NCBI GenBank assembly: GCA_001899635.1
Contig: MKVQ01000049.1
Coordinates: forward strand, 151,017 to 215,016
From: Myxococcales bacterium 68-20
GTDB taxonomy: Bacteria > Myxococcota_A > Polyangia > Polyangiales > Polyangiaceae
Direction: 5' to 3'
Length of the DNA: 64,000 bases
The position numbers and the translations under genes were made by a program. Numbering within the stretch: the stretch's first letter is position 1; each line of letters opens with the position of its first letter. Below are positions 17,891 through 26,506 of this stretch, one piece after another. The notes beneath the pieces are model-generated. The model had not been told where the DNA came from. It ran no database searches and saw only the letters and a list, made by a program, of their open reading frames with translations.

Positions 17891-18526
17891 CTAGAACGTC
17901 CGCCCGGGGTTGCAGAGGTTCTCCGGGCCCTTCGCGTAGTTGTCGCGGACGAAGGCCTCGAGCGTCGGCATGTCCACGCACGCGGCCTGATAGGTCTTGC
18001 CCCAGGCAGCGGCGGCGACCTTCGTCGTGATCGTCGCGCTCGGCGCGATGATGATGCGCTTGCCTCCGTTCACGCAGAGCGGGTCGGCCGCGGCGTTGTC
18101 GCGGACCTTCACGAGCTGCTCGACGATCTCCGGGCATCCCGGCGGAGCGCACTTGTAGAGGAGGACCACCGCGCCGTGCTCCATGCTGTGGACGAGGTAC
18201 GGCCATTCGACCGGCGCGGAGTACTCCTGGTACGCGGCCCACACGGGATAGTGGTTGCCGCTCGAGGGCGGGTTCGAGCAGTAGGCGATCGCCGTTCCTT
18301 CGGGCACGTGCGTCGCGCCGCTGATCGGCGGGGACTCGATCGTCACATCGCAGGACGCGGCCGGCTTCTCCGGCGCAGGCGTCGTTGCACACACCGGAGC
18401 CGCCGCTTCGCCGCCACCACCGCCGCCGTCGGCCGAGCTGACGGCAGACGAGTCGTCATCGCCGCAGGCGACCGACAGGAGTGTGAGGGCGGCGAGGGAA
18501 GCACTGAAGAAGACGCGAGCGTTCAC
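17891..18526 (-). CDS. DUF3105 lipoprotein
   Basis: A 211-residue protein if the GTG at 18526 is used, which places a short signal peptide and the lipobox LLSVAC (Cys about 18) at the N-terminus; longer in-frame starts exist but would bury the signal. After a Ser/Gly spacer comes the DUF3105 domain with SGNHYPVW and VHSMEHGAVVLLY, the conserved His/Glu signature of that family. Cysteines in CNPP, CAPPGC and CNPG segments suggest disulfides. The function of DUF3105 is not established. It is divergent from the BrkB-family gene. Confidence 0.8.
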   Translation of the reverse strand: MNARVFFSASLAALTLLSVACGDDDSSAVSSADGGGGGGEAAAPVCATTPAPEKPAASCDVTIESPPISGATHVPEGTAIAYCSNPPSSGNHYPVWAAYQEYSAPVEWPYLVHSMEHGAVVLLYKCAPPGCPEIVEQLVKVRDNAAADPLCVNGGKRIIIAPSATITTKVAAAAWGKTYQAACVDMPTLEAFVRDNYAKGPENLCNPGRTF

Positions 18527-18680
18527 GACGACACCATAGCCGGGAACCGCTCCGGGGAAAGCCAGCTTCTCGTCCTTGCCGGCGCGAGAGGCCACGACGA
18601 GCGCGAGCGCGCGACGAAGTATGCGGGAGAATGCAGGGATCGTGTCCGTTTGACGCCGTTCGAGAAACACTTTCTTCTCT

Positions 18681-19868
18681 GTGGGCGTGACGCAGACCGA
18701 GGGCACCTCGAGAGCAGATGGCGTCGGGCCGCTCGATCGATCGAGCGGCCCGACCGACGATGCGACGGAGCCGATGCGGCCCTCGCAGCTCGTTCTGCCC
18801 GACGATGCGACGGAGCCGATGCGGCCCTCGCACCTCGTTCCGCTCACCGGTGACGTGCTGCATCCGCGCGGGCGAATCCGCCCGCGGCTCTCCTCGAAGG
18901 CTCCACCCGAGCGCCGCCTGCTGCGTACGCTCGTTCGGCTCGGCCAGGGCCTGGACTATCACGGCGCCTTTCGCGCGGCGCCGGCGATGGCGTTTCACTT
19001 CTTCCTCAGCCTGCTGCCGCTCCTCGCCTTCATCGGCTACGTGCTCGGTCTCGTCGCGCGACGCCGGGGTGTCAGCAGCGTCCTCGGTCTCCTGCTCGAC
19101 AACCTCCCGTCGACGACCGAGGCGGTGCTCAAGAACGAGGTGACTCACCTCGCGAGCGCCGATCGTCTCGGCCCGATCGCGGCCGTGGGCTTTCTCTGGG
19201 TCGCCTCCGGCGGATTGCACGGCCTGATGGACGCCGTCGAGGCGGTGGTGGGCGCGCCGCGGCGCACTTGGTGGAAGAAGCGTCTCTATGCGATCGGCTG
19301 GGTGCTCGCGACGCTTGCGGCGTTCGGCGTCGCGGCGTTCGGGATCATCGAGTGGGACAACGTCGTTCACGCCGGTCCCACCGTCACCGCTCCTGCAGAG
19401 CGCATCTCGGGGATCGCCAGGGACGAACCGGCACAGGCGCGTCACACGAGCTCAGGTGCGGAAGCCAGTTCGCCATCGCAGACCGGAGGAACGCTGACGC
19501 CCAAGCGTGCGCGCAAGATCCTTCGGAGCGGAGGCGAGCGTGTCGTGACGCTCGCGTTCTCGCTCGCGGTGGCGGTCGGCGGCTTGTGTGCCTTCTATCG
19601 GTTCGCCGTCTCCCACGCGCGTCGGGTGCGCCGTCGGGTGCTCCCGGGCGCGGTCGTCGCGGTCGCGCTCTGGATCGTCGTCTCGTGGTGCTTCGGTGTC
19701 TACCTGCGCACGCTCGCGAGCTACACGGTCTACTACGGCAGTCTTGCGGCGGTCGCCGTCCTCCTCATCTGGCTCTGGTTGATGAGCCTCGCGATCCTCG
19801 TCGGCGCCGAGCTCAACGCGCAGCTCGAAGGGCTACGCGACGAGCTGGAGCCGGATCCGAGCGTGTGA
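18681..19868 (+). CDS. YihY/BrkB-family inner membrane protein
   Basis: Up to 395 residues. The conserved core begins at FRAAPAMAFHFFLSLLPLL and has six transmembrane segments, ending in a helix with LLIWLWLMSLAILVGAELNA, the diagnostic YihY/BrkB C-terminus. A ~45-residue hydrophilic insertion (about 235-280) interrupts the segments. The start is uncertain: GTG 18681 is the longest, but ATGs at 18774 and 18819 and a GTG at 18855 also fit, and the first 58 codons cover a palindrome and a tandem repeat. GC-rich third positions there permit coding. Family members are not RNases despite old annotation; their role, possibly lipid or ion transport, is unresolved. Confidence 0.8.
   Translation: MGVTQTEGTSRADGVGPLDRSSGPTDDATEPMRPSQLVLPDDATEPMRPSHLVPLTGDVLHPRGRIRPRLSSKAPPERRLLRTLVRLGQGLDYHGAFRAAPAMAFHFFLSLLPLLAFIGYVLGLVARRRGVSSVLGLLLDNLPSTTEAVLKNEVTHLASADRLGPIAAVGFLWVASGGLHGLMDAVEAVVGAPRRTWWKKRLYAIGWVLATLAAFGVAAFGIIEWDNVVHAGPTVTAPAERISGIARDEPAQARHTSSGAEASSPSQTGGTLTPKRARKILRSGGERVVTLAFSLAVAVGGLCAFYRFAVSHARRVRRRVLPGAVVAVALWIVVSWCFGVYLRTLASYTVYYGSLAAVAVLLIWLWLMSLAILVGAELNAQLEGLRDELEPDPSV
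18723..18754. repeat. Perfect 32-bp palindrome
   Basis: The two 16-base halves (left half GTCGGGCCGCTCGATC) are exact reverse complements with no spacer. It lies between the divergent DUF3105 and BrkB genes or within the first codons of the latter, directly next to a 45-bp tandem repeat. It could be an operator, a cruciform or an RNA hairpin. Confidence 0.9.
18755..18844. repeat. Two-copy 45-bp tandem repeat
   Basis: Copies at 18755-18799 and 18800-18844 share the same first 32 bases and differ at only a few later positions. The period equals 15 codons, so if translated it repeats DDATEPMRPS. It abuts the 32-bp palindrome without a gap. Confidence 0.9.
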
Positions 19869-20094
19869 CTCGCGACACGCTCGCGCTCACCGCGCGCGCG
19901 TATGCCGACGTGTTCGTCCCGGCGACGCGGGTGCGCGTGCGGCAGAGCAGAGACGAGCAAGAACGACCTCGAGCGGGGCACTCTGCAACCATGCGCGAAG
20001 GTGTGGAGTCGCACACCGTGTAGGCCTGTTTTTGCGAACTATTTTGTGCGTCTCAGGCTCGCGAAGAACGAGGCGATCGTGCAAGCTGAGTGAT

Positions 20095-20142
20095 GGGTGT
20101 GAGGCAGTCTTGAACGTGACTCAGCCTCTTGCCGTTTCACCC
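20095..20142 (+). promoter_or_regulatory. Possible structured leader before the protease gene
   Basis: Just upstream of the ATG at 20150, GGGTG (20095-20099) can pair with CACCC (20138-20142) and, inside it, GAGGC-AGTC (20101-20109) with GACT-CA-GCCTC (20118-20128) apart from a 2-base bulge. The fold would end eight bases before the start codon. The 281-base gap upstream has AT-richer stretches near 20028-20050 that may hold the promoter. Confidence 0.35.
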
Positions 20143-20149
20143 CTCAGAC

Positions 20150-21070
20150 ATGACGCACGTACTCGGTCGCGCCCTCGGTTCTAGGTCGACAACGCTCGCC
20201 TCGGTGCTGCTCGTGCTCCTCGGAGCAGGGTGCGTTCGTCGCCAGCAACAGCCGGACGATCGGATGTTGCGCGCGGTCGAACAGGAAGCATCGTCCGGCG
20301 TTGTCGCGATCGCGACGACGATGACCGACGCCGCTTCGCACATCACGTTGTGCAGCGGAGCGCTCGTCGCGCCGAACCTGGTCCTCACGGCTCGCCACTG
20401 CGTCTCGCGCGCCGTGACGGCGACGCCGTCGTGCGATGCGCGTGGGCGTTCGCACAACGGCGATCACCTCGCCGAAGACGTCGACCCGGCGGCGATTGCA
20501 ATCTACACGGGTACGCATGTCCGTCCCGACGTCGATGCTCCGGTCGCGCGCGCCGTGCGCACGCTCCACCCGACGGGACAGATCCTGTGCGACGCCGACG
20601 TCGCGTTCCTCGTGCTCGATCGTCCGGTCCTCAACTCGACCATCCTCTCGATGCGCCTGCATGCACCGGTGGAGACGGGTGACATCGTCGTCCCGGTCGG
20701 GTTTGGCGGCGGACCGCTCAACATCGTCGGCCACAAGGTCGCGCGCTCGAAGAGCACCGTCCTCGCGACGGGGCCGAGCGCGAACGCGGCGACGGGCGCG
20801 GTGCTCGGACCGCGCGAGTTCGAGGTCGACCGCGCGACTTGCCGTGGTGACTCCGGCGGTCCGGCGATCGACGTGAGCTCCGGCGAGATCGTCGGCGTCG
20901 TCTCGCGCGGCGGGAGCTGCTCGGCGCACGGCAATCACGTCTACACCCGCGTCGACGCGTACAACCGTCTCGCGACGGCGGCATTCGCCGCGGCGGACCG
21001 TGAGGCGAAGTTCGCAGCGCGTGAGGTGCCCGCGGTTCCGGATCGCGAGCGCGAGCGTACCGAGCGCTGA
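20150..21070 (+). CDS. Trypsin-like serine protease lipoprotein
   Basis: A 306-residue protein from ATG 20150 (a TTG at 20129 is in frame). A signal peptide with lipobox LLGAGC (Cys about 28) is followed by a chymotrypsin-fold S1 domain. The catalytic triad is complete: His83 in TARHC, Asp150 in DADVAFLVL and Ser235 in CRGDSGGP. Cysteines flanking His and Ser fit the usual disulfides. It should be an active endopeptidase tethered to the cell envelope, probably on the outer membrane because of Arg-Arg rather than Asp after the Cys. It ends one base from the convergent glycosylase gene. Confidence 0.9.
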   Translation: MTHVLGRALGSRSTTLASVLLVLLGAGCVRRQQQPDDRMLRAVEQEASSGVVAIATTMTDAASHITLCSGALVAPNLVLTARHCVSRAVTATPSCDARGRSHNGDHLAEDVDPAAIAIYTGTHVRPDVDAPVARAVRTLHPTGQILCDADVAFLVLDRPVLNSTILSMRLHAPVETGDIVVPVGFGGGPLNIVGHKVARSKSTVLATGPSANAATGAVLGPREFEVDRATCRGDSGGPAIDVSSGEIVGVVSRGGSCSAHGNHVYTRVDAYNRLATAAFAAADREAKFAAREVPAVPDRERERTER

Positions 21071-21071
21071 T

Positions 21072-22040
21072 TCAGCGCGCGGGCTTCGAGAGCCCGAGCT
21101 CCTTCATCACCGCCTGCAGGTCCTCCCACGCCTGGCGCTTGGCCTCGGACTGCTGCGGGCTCGGGCGGAGCAGGTACGACGGATGGTACGTCGGCATCAC
21201 GGGGATCTTGCCGCGATACAGCTTCCACGTACCGCGTACCCGCGTGATCCCGACCGTGGTCCCGAGCAGCGTGCCGACGGACGTGTTGCCGAGCGCGACG
21301 ATGACCTTCGGATCGACCTGCGCGATCTGTTCGTGCAGGTACGGGATGCACATCGCGACCTCGTCGGGCTCGGGCCGGCGGTTGTTCGGTGGACGGCACT
21401 TGATGATGTTGCAGACGTAGACGTCCTTCTCGGGGTCGAGGCCCATCGCCTTGATCATCTTGTCGAGGAGCTGACCGGCGCGGCCGACGAAGGGGAGCCC
21501 CTGCGCGTCCTCGTCTGCTCCCGGTGCTTCGCCGACGAAGCAGAGCTTCGCCTCGGGGTTGCCGCGCGAGAAGACCGTGTTCGTCCGCGTCTCGTGGAGG
21601 CCGCACTTCGTGCACGACGAGACCTCGGAGAGGAGCACGGGCAGGGGACGCGGCGGCGCGACCGCTGTCTGCACCGGCGGCGGCGCCGCGGGCTTGGCCC
21701 GCACGGCCGGTGCCGGCATGGTGCTCTCGGCGAGCATGATCGGCGGGAGTGTGCCCGGCGTGAACGAGTCCGGGACGTCGCTCGGCGGAGCCGGGGAACG
21801 GACGTTCGAGGATGGTGAAGCCAACGGCGGCGCGGGCGGATCGTCCTTCTCCGCGATCGTCGGCTCGGGCGCTGAAGTGACTACGCCAGGGGTCGTCGGC
21901 TGGACGGCGACGGCCGCCGCGCGCGCCTCGCGGGGACGCCGCGGGATCCCCGAGCTCCCGCAGTCGACTTGCCACTCGAGGTACGCGCGAAGCGAAGCAG
22001 CGATGCTGGCCAGCTCTTCACGCGGCTCGAGGATCGACAT
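21072..22040 (-). CDS. Family 4 uracil-DNA glycosylase
   Basis: A 322-residue protein. The first ~125 residues are Pro/Ala-rich and disordered. The catalytic domain begins near residue 135 and has C-x2-C (CTKCGLHE), the uracil-pocket motif [34 protein letters not shown], and a final TYHPSYLLR. The four cysteines expected to hold a 4Fe-4S cluster are present (two in CTKC and two further along at CNIIKC / AMC). The enzyme removes uracil from DNA in base-excision repair. Start ATG at 22040. It follows tonB by about 120 bases but is probably separately expressed. Confidence 0.9.
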   Translation of the reverse strand: MSILEPREELASIAASLRAYLEWQVDCGSSGIPRRPREARAAAVAVQPTTPGVVTSAPEPTIAEKDDPPAPPLASPSSNVRSPAPPSDVPDSFTPGTLPPIMLAESTMPAPAVRAKPAAPPPVQTAVAPPRPLPVLLSEVSSCTKCGLHETRTNTVFSRGNPEAKLCFVGEAPGADEDAQGLPFVGRAGQLLDKMIKAMGLDPEKDVYVCNIIKCRPPNNRRPEPDEVAMCIPYLHEQIAQVDPKVIVALGNTSVGTLLGTTVGITRVRGTWKLYRGKIPVMPTYHPSYLLRPSPQQSEAKRQAWEDLQAVMKELGLSKPAR

Positions 22041-22159
22041 CCACTTTCACATAGCCAGAACGATTCACCGCCGCAACGCTCGCGGGGGAGAGCGCGACGG
22101 CAGCATCCGAACCGGGCGCGCGCGGAAGGGGTTGGCTTCTCCCTCGAAGCCGCTCGTCG

Positions 22160-23110
22160 TCAGCGTTCGAATCTGACGCGGAAGGGCTTCGTCGTTCCGC
22201 CGATCGCGTTGCCGTCGGGATCGAGGCCGTTCGTGTACTTCTTCCGCATGGCGCACTTGCGTGCTTCGCGTCCGAAGCCGTGCCCGGGATCCTGGACGAC
22301 GGTCACGTTCTCGGGCGAGCCGTCCGGCTTCACCTTGACCTGGATCGTGACGAGGGCCGTATCGATCTGCTCCGCATCGGCTTCGCCGGGGAAGGGGCAG
22401 TCGGTCCAGTCGGTCGAGCCGTGGAGACCGGGGGCGCGCGACTTGTCCTCTTTGCGGACCGTCACGGGGGGCGCGGGCGCGGTACCGGTGCCACCCGGAA
22501 CGCCGGTCGGCGCAGCAGCGGGGTTGTAGACCGCCGTCTTGCTCGTCCCGTCGGATGACGTGGTCCCGCCCGCATAGGTGCTGCCCGAGCCGGTCACGAA
22601 CGTGTTCGTGAGGTCGACGGGGCCCTCGTTCGGAGTGGGATCGGAGGTGAGCACCTTCGCGGCCTCGGCGGGCTGGGGAGGTGGCGCCGGCGCCGCCTCC
22701 TTCACCGGCTTCGCTTCTTGGACGACCGGCTCCGGCGGCGCCTCGGGCTCCGGCTCCGGCTGGGGCTCCGGCTCGGGCTCCGGGGGCGGCGCCTCCTTGA
22801 TGATCTCCACCTCGTACTGCGAGAGGCGAAAGCTGACGACGTCGCGGACGTTGCGGTGGAACGTGAAGATCTCGTCGAACAGCGCCGCCGCGTTGGCGGC
22901 GCCGGCCATGCCGACGTGGAGGAGGATCGCGGCGGCGATCGTCACCGAGGCGGGGAGCCGGGGGCCGGTCGCTAGGACCTTCGACATCGGGTCCGTCGCC
23001 GGCGTCCCGAGGACGCGCGGCCGCTTCATCGTTCCCGCCACGGCGGGAGCAGACGCACGCGAGGTGGTCTGTTTGCGGGCCCCCGCCGATGCTCCGTTCA
23101 ACTTACCCAT
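22160..23110 (-). CDS. tonB: TonB energy transducer
   Basis: A 316-residue protein: a basic N-terminus, one transmembrane segment (about 55-75, [20 protein letters not shown]), a long Pro-Glu-Pro periplasmic spacer ([19 protein letters not shown] at about 110-128), a Gly/Thr-rich linker and a TonB C-terminal domain (about 245-316). It would couple the inner-membrane proton gradient to outer-membrane receptors. It is the third gene of an exbB-exbD-tonB operon. Two cysteines in the C-terminal domain are unusual for TonB but common in myxobacterial relatives. Confidence 0.85.
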   Translation of the reverse strand: MGKLNGASAGARKQTTSRASAPAVAGTMKRPRVLGTPATDPMSKVLATGPRLPASVTIAAAILLHVGMAGAANAAALFDEIFTFHRNVRDVVSFRLSQYEVEIIKEAPPPEPEPEPQPEPEPEAPPEPVVQEAKPVKEAAPAPPPQPAEAAKVLTSDPTPNEGPVDLTNTFVTGSGSTYAGGTTSSDGTSKTAVYNPAAAPTGVPGGTGTAPAPPVTVRKEDKSRAPGLHGSTDWTDCPFPGEADAEQIDTALVTIQVKVKPDGSPENVTVVQDPGHGFGREARKCAMRKKYTNGLDPDGNAIGGTTKPFRVRFER

Positions 23111-23138
23111 CGATCGCTTGCCCCAGCAAAGAGTCTGC

Positions 23139-23588
23139 CTACTGCGTCGGCGCCGGTGCGGGCGTGCCCGGAGCCACGCCGGGCGCTCCGGGTTGCACTC
23201 CGAAGGCGATCTTGGAGACCTGCGCCTGCTTCAGCAGATCGAGCACGTGGATCACGCGGCCGTGCGGGACCGTCGTGTCGGCCTTGATGACGGCCCGGAG
23301 GTCCGCGTTCTTCTCGTGCGCCGCCTTGGCCAGCGAGAGGATGCTGTCGTCGCTCGGCACCGTCTTGCTGTCGACCTGGGTCGTGCCGTCGGCCGCGAGG
23401 ACGACGCTGAAGACGGTCTGGATGTCCGATCCGGTCGCCGCCTTGGGAAGGTCGAGCGGGACCGACTGCGAGACGATGAGCTTTGCCGTCACCATGAAGA
23501 TGATGAGGAGAACGAGGACGATGTCGACGAGGGGGGTGATGTTAATCCCCGTGATCGCCTCGTCGCTCTCTTGAGCGCCGCCGCCCAT
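23139..23588 (-). CDS. exbD: ExbD/TolR-family biopolymer transporter
   Basis: A 149-residue protein with an N-terminal cytoplasmic tail, one transmembrane helix containing the conserved Asp (ITPLVDIVLVLLIIFMV, Asp at about 23) and a periplasmic ExbD domain. This Asp carries the proton in the stator complex. It is 28 bases upstream of tonB and six bases downstream of exbB. A Pro/Ala tail (GVAPGTPAPAPTQ) is an added feature. Confidence 0.9.
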   Translation of the reverse strand: MGGGAQESDEAITGINITPLVDIVLVLLIIFMVTAKLIVSQSVPLDLPKAATGSDIQTVFSVVLAADGTTQVDSKTVPSDDSILSLAKAAHEKNADLRAVIKADTTVPHGRVIHVLDLLKQAQVSKIAFGVQPGAPGVAPGTPAPAPTQ

Positions 23589-23594
23589 GGTGCG

Positions 23595-24341
23595 TTACTC
23601 CGCTTCCTTGGCAGAGGAACGACCGCCGCTCTTGCTGGGACGGTCCGCGCTGCGAGCCGCGGTCTCGATGGCGTCCTCGACCGAGGTGCCCGTGTCCCCC
23701 GTCGCCTTCAGGTGCGCGAGCAGGACGTGGCTGAGGGCCTCGGTGTTGGAGAGCGTCGTGCGGACGACGCGCTGGAACATGTTGAACGCAGCGACCGCCG
23801 GGATCGCGACGAGGAGACCGACCGCCGTGGCGACGAGCGCCTCGGCGATGTTGCTCATCACGGCCTCGGGCGCGACCTGCGCGGCGCCGCCCAGCGTGGA
23901 GGTCTTCACCTTTCCGAGCTCGTCGAAGGCGCCGACGATGCCGATGACGGTCCCGAGCAGACCGATGAATGGTGCGTTGTTTCCCACTGTGCCGAGGAAC
24001 GTGAGGCGCTTCTCGAGCTTCAGTTTCTGGAGGGCGCTCGCGCCTGCCATGGCCTCCTCGGCCGCCTCGTGCCCCATCTTCGCCTCGACGATGCCCGCGA
24101 TCACGACGGCGGCCTCCGCGCTGGGAGACGTCTCGAGGCGGCGACGCGCGCCTTCGAGATCGCCGCCGCGGAGGAGGCGCCCCAGATCGCGCATCAGCGC
24201 GGCCGCATCGTCACGCAGGGACCAGTAGAGCCACGCACGTTCGAGCATGATGGCGAGCGAGACGACGCTCAATACCACCATGAGCAGGAGGACCCAGGTG
24301 GCCCCCAAACCGACCATCGCGCTCTTTACTCGCTCGATCAT
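23595..24341 (-). CDS. exbB: ExbB/TolQ/MotA proton-channel protein
   Basis: A 248-residue protein with three transmembrane helices and the family core FLGTVGNNAPFIGLLGTVIGIVG followed by ALVATAVGLLVAIPAVAAFN. It forms the inner-membrane channel with ExbD that powers TonB. Its ATG overlaps the truD stop (ATGA), an odd coupling of a tRNA-modification gene to an energy-transduction operon. Confidence 0.9.
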   Translation of the reverse strand: MIERVKSAMVGLGATWVLLLMVVLSVVSLAIMLERAWLYWSLRDDAAALMRDLGRLLRGGDLEGARRRLETSPSAEAAVVIAGIVEAKMGHEAAEEAMAGASALQKLKLEKRLTFLGTVGNNAPFIGLLGTVIGIVGAFDELGKVKTSTLGGAAQVAPEAVMSNIAEALVATAVGLLVAIPAVAAFNMFQRVVRTTLSNTEALSHVLLAHLKATGDTGTSVEDAIETAARSADRPSKSGGRSSAKEAE

Positions 24342-25474
24342 TCTTCCTCGGTAAGTGTTGCGAGCTGTCGCTCTTCTCGTTCGTATGGCCGCTCACTCGA
24401 GCCGCTGGGTCGACCGGCGTCCAAGACCGCGAACGCATTCGAGAGAACCGTCGTCGCGTAGGCACCTTTGGGTAGCACGAATCGCACCGTCATGGCGCAT
24501 ACACCTGGGGACCCGGAAACGTCCGGCGACGAGCCCGCTTCATGAAGTGACGAATCGACGAGCGTATGCGACAGCTCCGCAACACGAAGCCGTAGCGGTC
24601 GTCGAGTGCCCTCTCCTAGAGAGCGCGCGCGGCGGAGGTCGATTCCTTCGATGAGCGGCAAGGTGATCCGTTGCTCGAGATCGAACGCTTCAGCTTCGGG
24701 CTGCCTCATGCGATCCCCCACGATGGGTCCGGTTGGACACACCTCCCCCCTCTTCGCGCGTTCACGATCGAGCTGAACGTCCGTGCAGACGAAGAGCCCT
24801 CCCGTGTCCTCCTTCTTCAGGAGGTCGCCCAGGATCGGGACGTTCCAGGTCCCGTCCTCGACGCGGTGGTCGAGGACGGCGTTGAAGATGGCCGACTGCA
24901 GAGCGGAGAAGTGGAACCGGCGGAGGCGCGGGTCGCCCGGCGCGCGCTCCTTTCCGGTGAGCCATGCGCGGGCGCGCTCGTGGGTGTCGCCGTCATAGCC
25001 GAAGCGCTGGGAGCCGAACGCGTTGGGGACACCCTCGGTTCCGATGCGCTCGAGGGCGGTCACGACCTCGCCGGCGCGAGCCTGGTCGATGTCGCGGACG
25101 ACGATCGTGAAGCGGTTGCCGTCGAGGTGCCCAGTCTTGAGCTTGTTCCGGTGGCGCCGCTGCTCGAGGAGCTCGACGCCGTCGAGCGCGAGCGTGGCGA
25201 CCCGCTCGTCGAGCGTCGTGTCCTCGGCGAGGATGCTGATCCATTGCGTCGTGACACCGACCTTGTCCTTGAGGCCGGCGACGCCGATGTCCCGACGGTC
25301 GACGCGGAGCGCGCGCGCGAACGCCTTCACGACCTCGTCCGTCGTCAGGTTCGTCTTCTTGAACCGAACGTAAAGATGTGGGCCCTCTCCGCTCGGCTCG
25401 TACGCGGGGATCTCGTCCACGACGAAGTCCTCGGGTCTCAGCTTGATCGTTCCCTGCGGGAGTCCTCGGCTCAC
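24338..25474 (-). CDS. truD: tRNA pseudouridine synthase D
   Basis: A 378-residue protein from a GTG start. It has the catalytic loop GLKDKVGVTTQ with nucleophile Asp70, HRNKLKTGHLDGNRF, and EGVPNAFGSQRFG, all typical of TruD, which converts uridine 13 of tRNA-Glu to pseudouridine. A C-terminal segment (MTVRFVLPKGAYATTVLSN) ends the catalytic domain. Slightly longer than E. coli TruD (349). Stop overlaps the exbB start. Confidence 0.92.
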   Translation of the reverse strand: MSRGLPQGTIKLRPEDFVVDEIPAYEPSGEGPHLYVRFKKTNLTTDEVVKAFARALRVDRRDIGVAGLKDKVGVTTQWISILAEDTTLDERVATLALDGVELLEQRRHRNKLKTGHLDGNRFTIVVRDIDQARAGEVVTALERIGTEGVPNAFGSQRFGYDGDTHERARAWLTGKERAPGDPRLRRFHFSALQSAIFNAVLDHRVEDGTWNVPILGDLLKKEDTGGLFVCTDVQLDRERAKRGEVCPTGPIVGDRMRQPEAEAFDLEQRITLPLIEGIDLRRARSLGEGTRRPLRLRVAELSHTLVDSSLHEAGSSPDVSGSPGVCAMTVRFVLPKGAYATTVLSNAFAVLDAGRPSGSSERPYEREERQLATLTEEE

Positions 25475-25636
25475 CCGAGCGGCTTACGTCGGGGGCGCGG
25501 TCGCGTCTACATCCCGATCTCCCGAGGCGGCATGCACCGTCCGGCAATGTCCGACGGTGACGCCGGTCTCGTCCGGGCGGCGAGCCCCGAGCCGGCATGC
25601 GTGGTGCAGCCGCTTTCGCCCGATCGGAGGCGAACC

Positions 25637-26491
25637 ATGAGAGCCAGCGGCATGTGTTTGCTCGCGCTCGCGCTCGCAGGAGCGACCGCGTGCGAGCGGA
25701 AGGAACCGACGGTAACGGAGGAGCAGAAGGCGGCCGAAGAGCAGAAGACCGTCGAGCGGCAGCAGCAAGAACAGGCGCAACAGCAGGCGCAGCAGCCCCG
25801 CGAGACGGCGAAGACCGAGGGCGAGAAGGCAACCGAGCGCGGCAAGAAGGAGCTCGAGGCCGCGAAGGAAAAGCTCGAACCCAAGATGACGCCGGCCGAG
25901 AAGAAGGTGAAGGCGGCGGAGGAGAAGGGCGAGCAGCTGAAGAAGGAAGCCAACGCGAAGGCCGAGCAGCTGATGAAGCAGGCCGACACGCAAGGCGACC
26001 ATCTGAAGAAGGAAGCCGATGCGAGGGCCGAGCATCTGAAGAAGGAAGCCGACACGAAGGCCGAGCATCTGAAGAAGACGGCCGCGACGGAAGGTGAACG
26101 GCTGAAGAAGGCGGCCGCGACCCGGGCCGACCAGCTCAAGAAGGCGGCCGAGAAGGGCGCGCCCGGCGCGGCAAAGGAGACGCCCAGCCACCGTGGGAAG
26201 CTGGCGAAGACCGCCGAGGAGACGAAAGAGAAGAAGGAGGGGGAGAAGAAGGAAGCCAAGAAGGCCGAGCCCGTCGGAAGAACGACGATCACGGCCGTCG
26301 AGGTCGAGGTCACTCCGCCCGCACCCCCCGAGGGGGCTGCGCCGAGCGGTGAGGGCTACGTCAACCACTCGACGGTGTTCGGTGACGGCACGTCGGGCAC
26401 GTACACCGATGGTCAAGGGACCTACGGCGGACGTGCGACGTGGGGAACAGGCAGCGGCGCCCCGCCGTATCCGCCGTCCACGCGCCCGTGA
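25637..26491 (+). CDS. Coiled-coil lipoprotein with 11-residue repeats
   Basis: A 284-residue protein whose ATG at 25637 is preceded by GGAGG at about 25626-25630. The lipobox is ALAGATAC (Cys about 20). Residues 30-90 are Gln/Glu/Lys rich. About 97-175 consists of seven near-perfect 11-residue units of the type AEHLKKEADTK, a hendecad pattern that gives right-handed or straight coiled coils and apolipoprotein-like helices. A Lys/Glu region and a Gly/Thr/Tyr-rich tail follow. A periplasmic tether or rod is likely; function unknown. Confidence 0.8.
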   Translation: MRASGMCLLALALAGATACERKEPTVTEEQKAAEEQKTVERQQQEQAQQQAQQPRETAKTEGEKATERGKKELEAAKEKLEPKMTPAEKKVKAAEEKGEQLKKEANAKAEQLMKQADTQGDHLKKEADARAEHLKKEADTKAEHLKKTAATEGERLKKAAATRADQLKKAAEKGAPGAAKETPSHRGKLAKTAEETKEKKEGEKKEAKKAEPVGRTTITAVEVEVTPPAPPEGAAPSGEGYVNHSTVFGDGTSGTYTDGQGTYGGRATWGTGSGAPPYPPSTRP

Positions 26492-26506
26492 CGACCGATG
26501 GCGCTG

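Noticed and set aside
18755-18844. Possible attachment site or mobile element end
   Set aside because: No integrase, transposase or second copy elsewhere in the window was seen; only a local tandem repeat.
19887-20093. Short frames between the BrkB and protease genes
   Set aside because: They exist on both strands over the same bases, lack ribosome sites and have no recognisable sequence.
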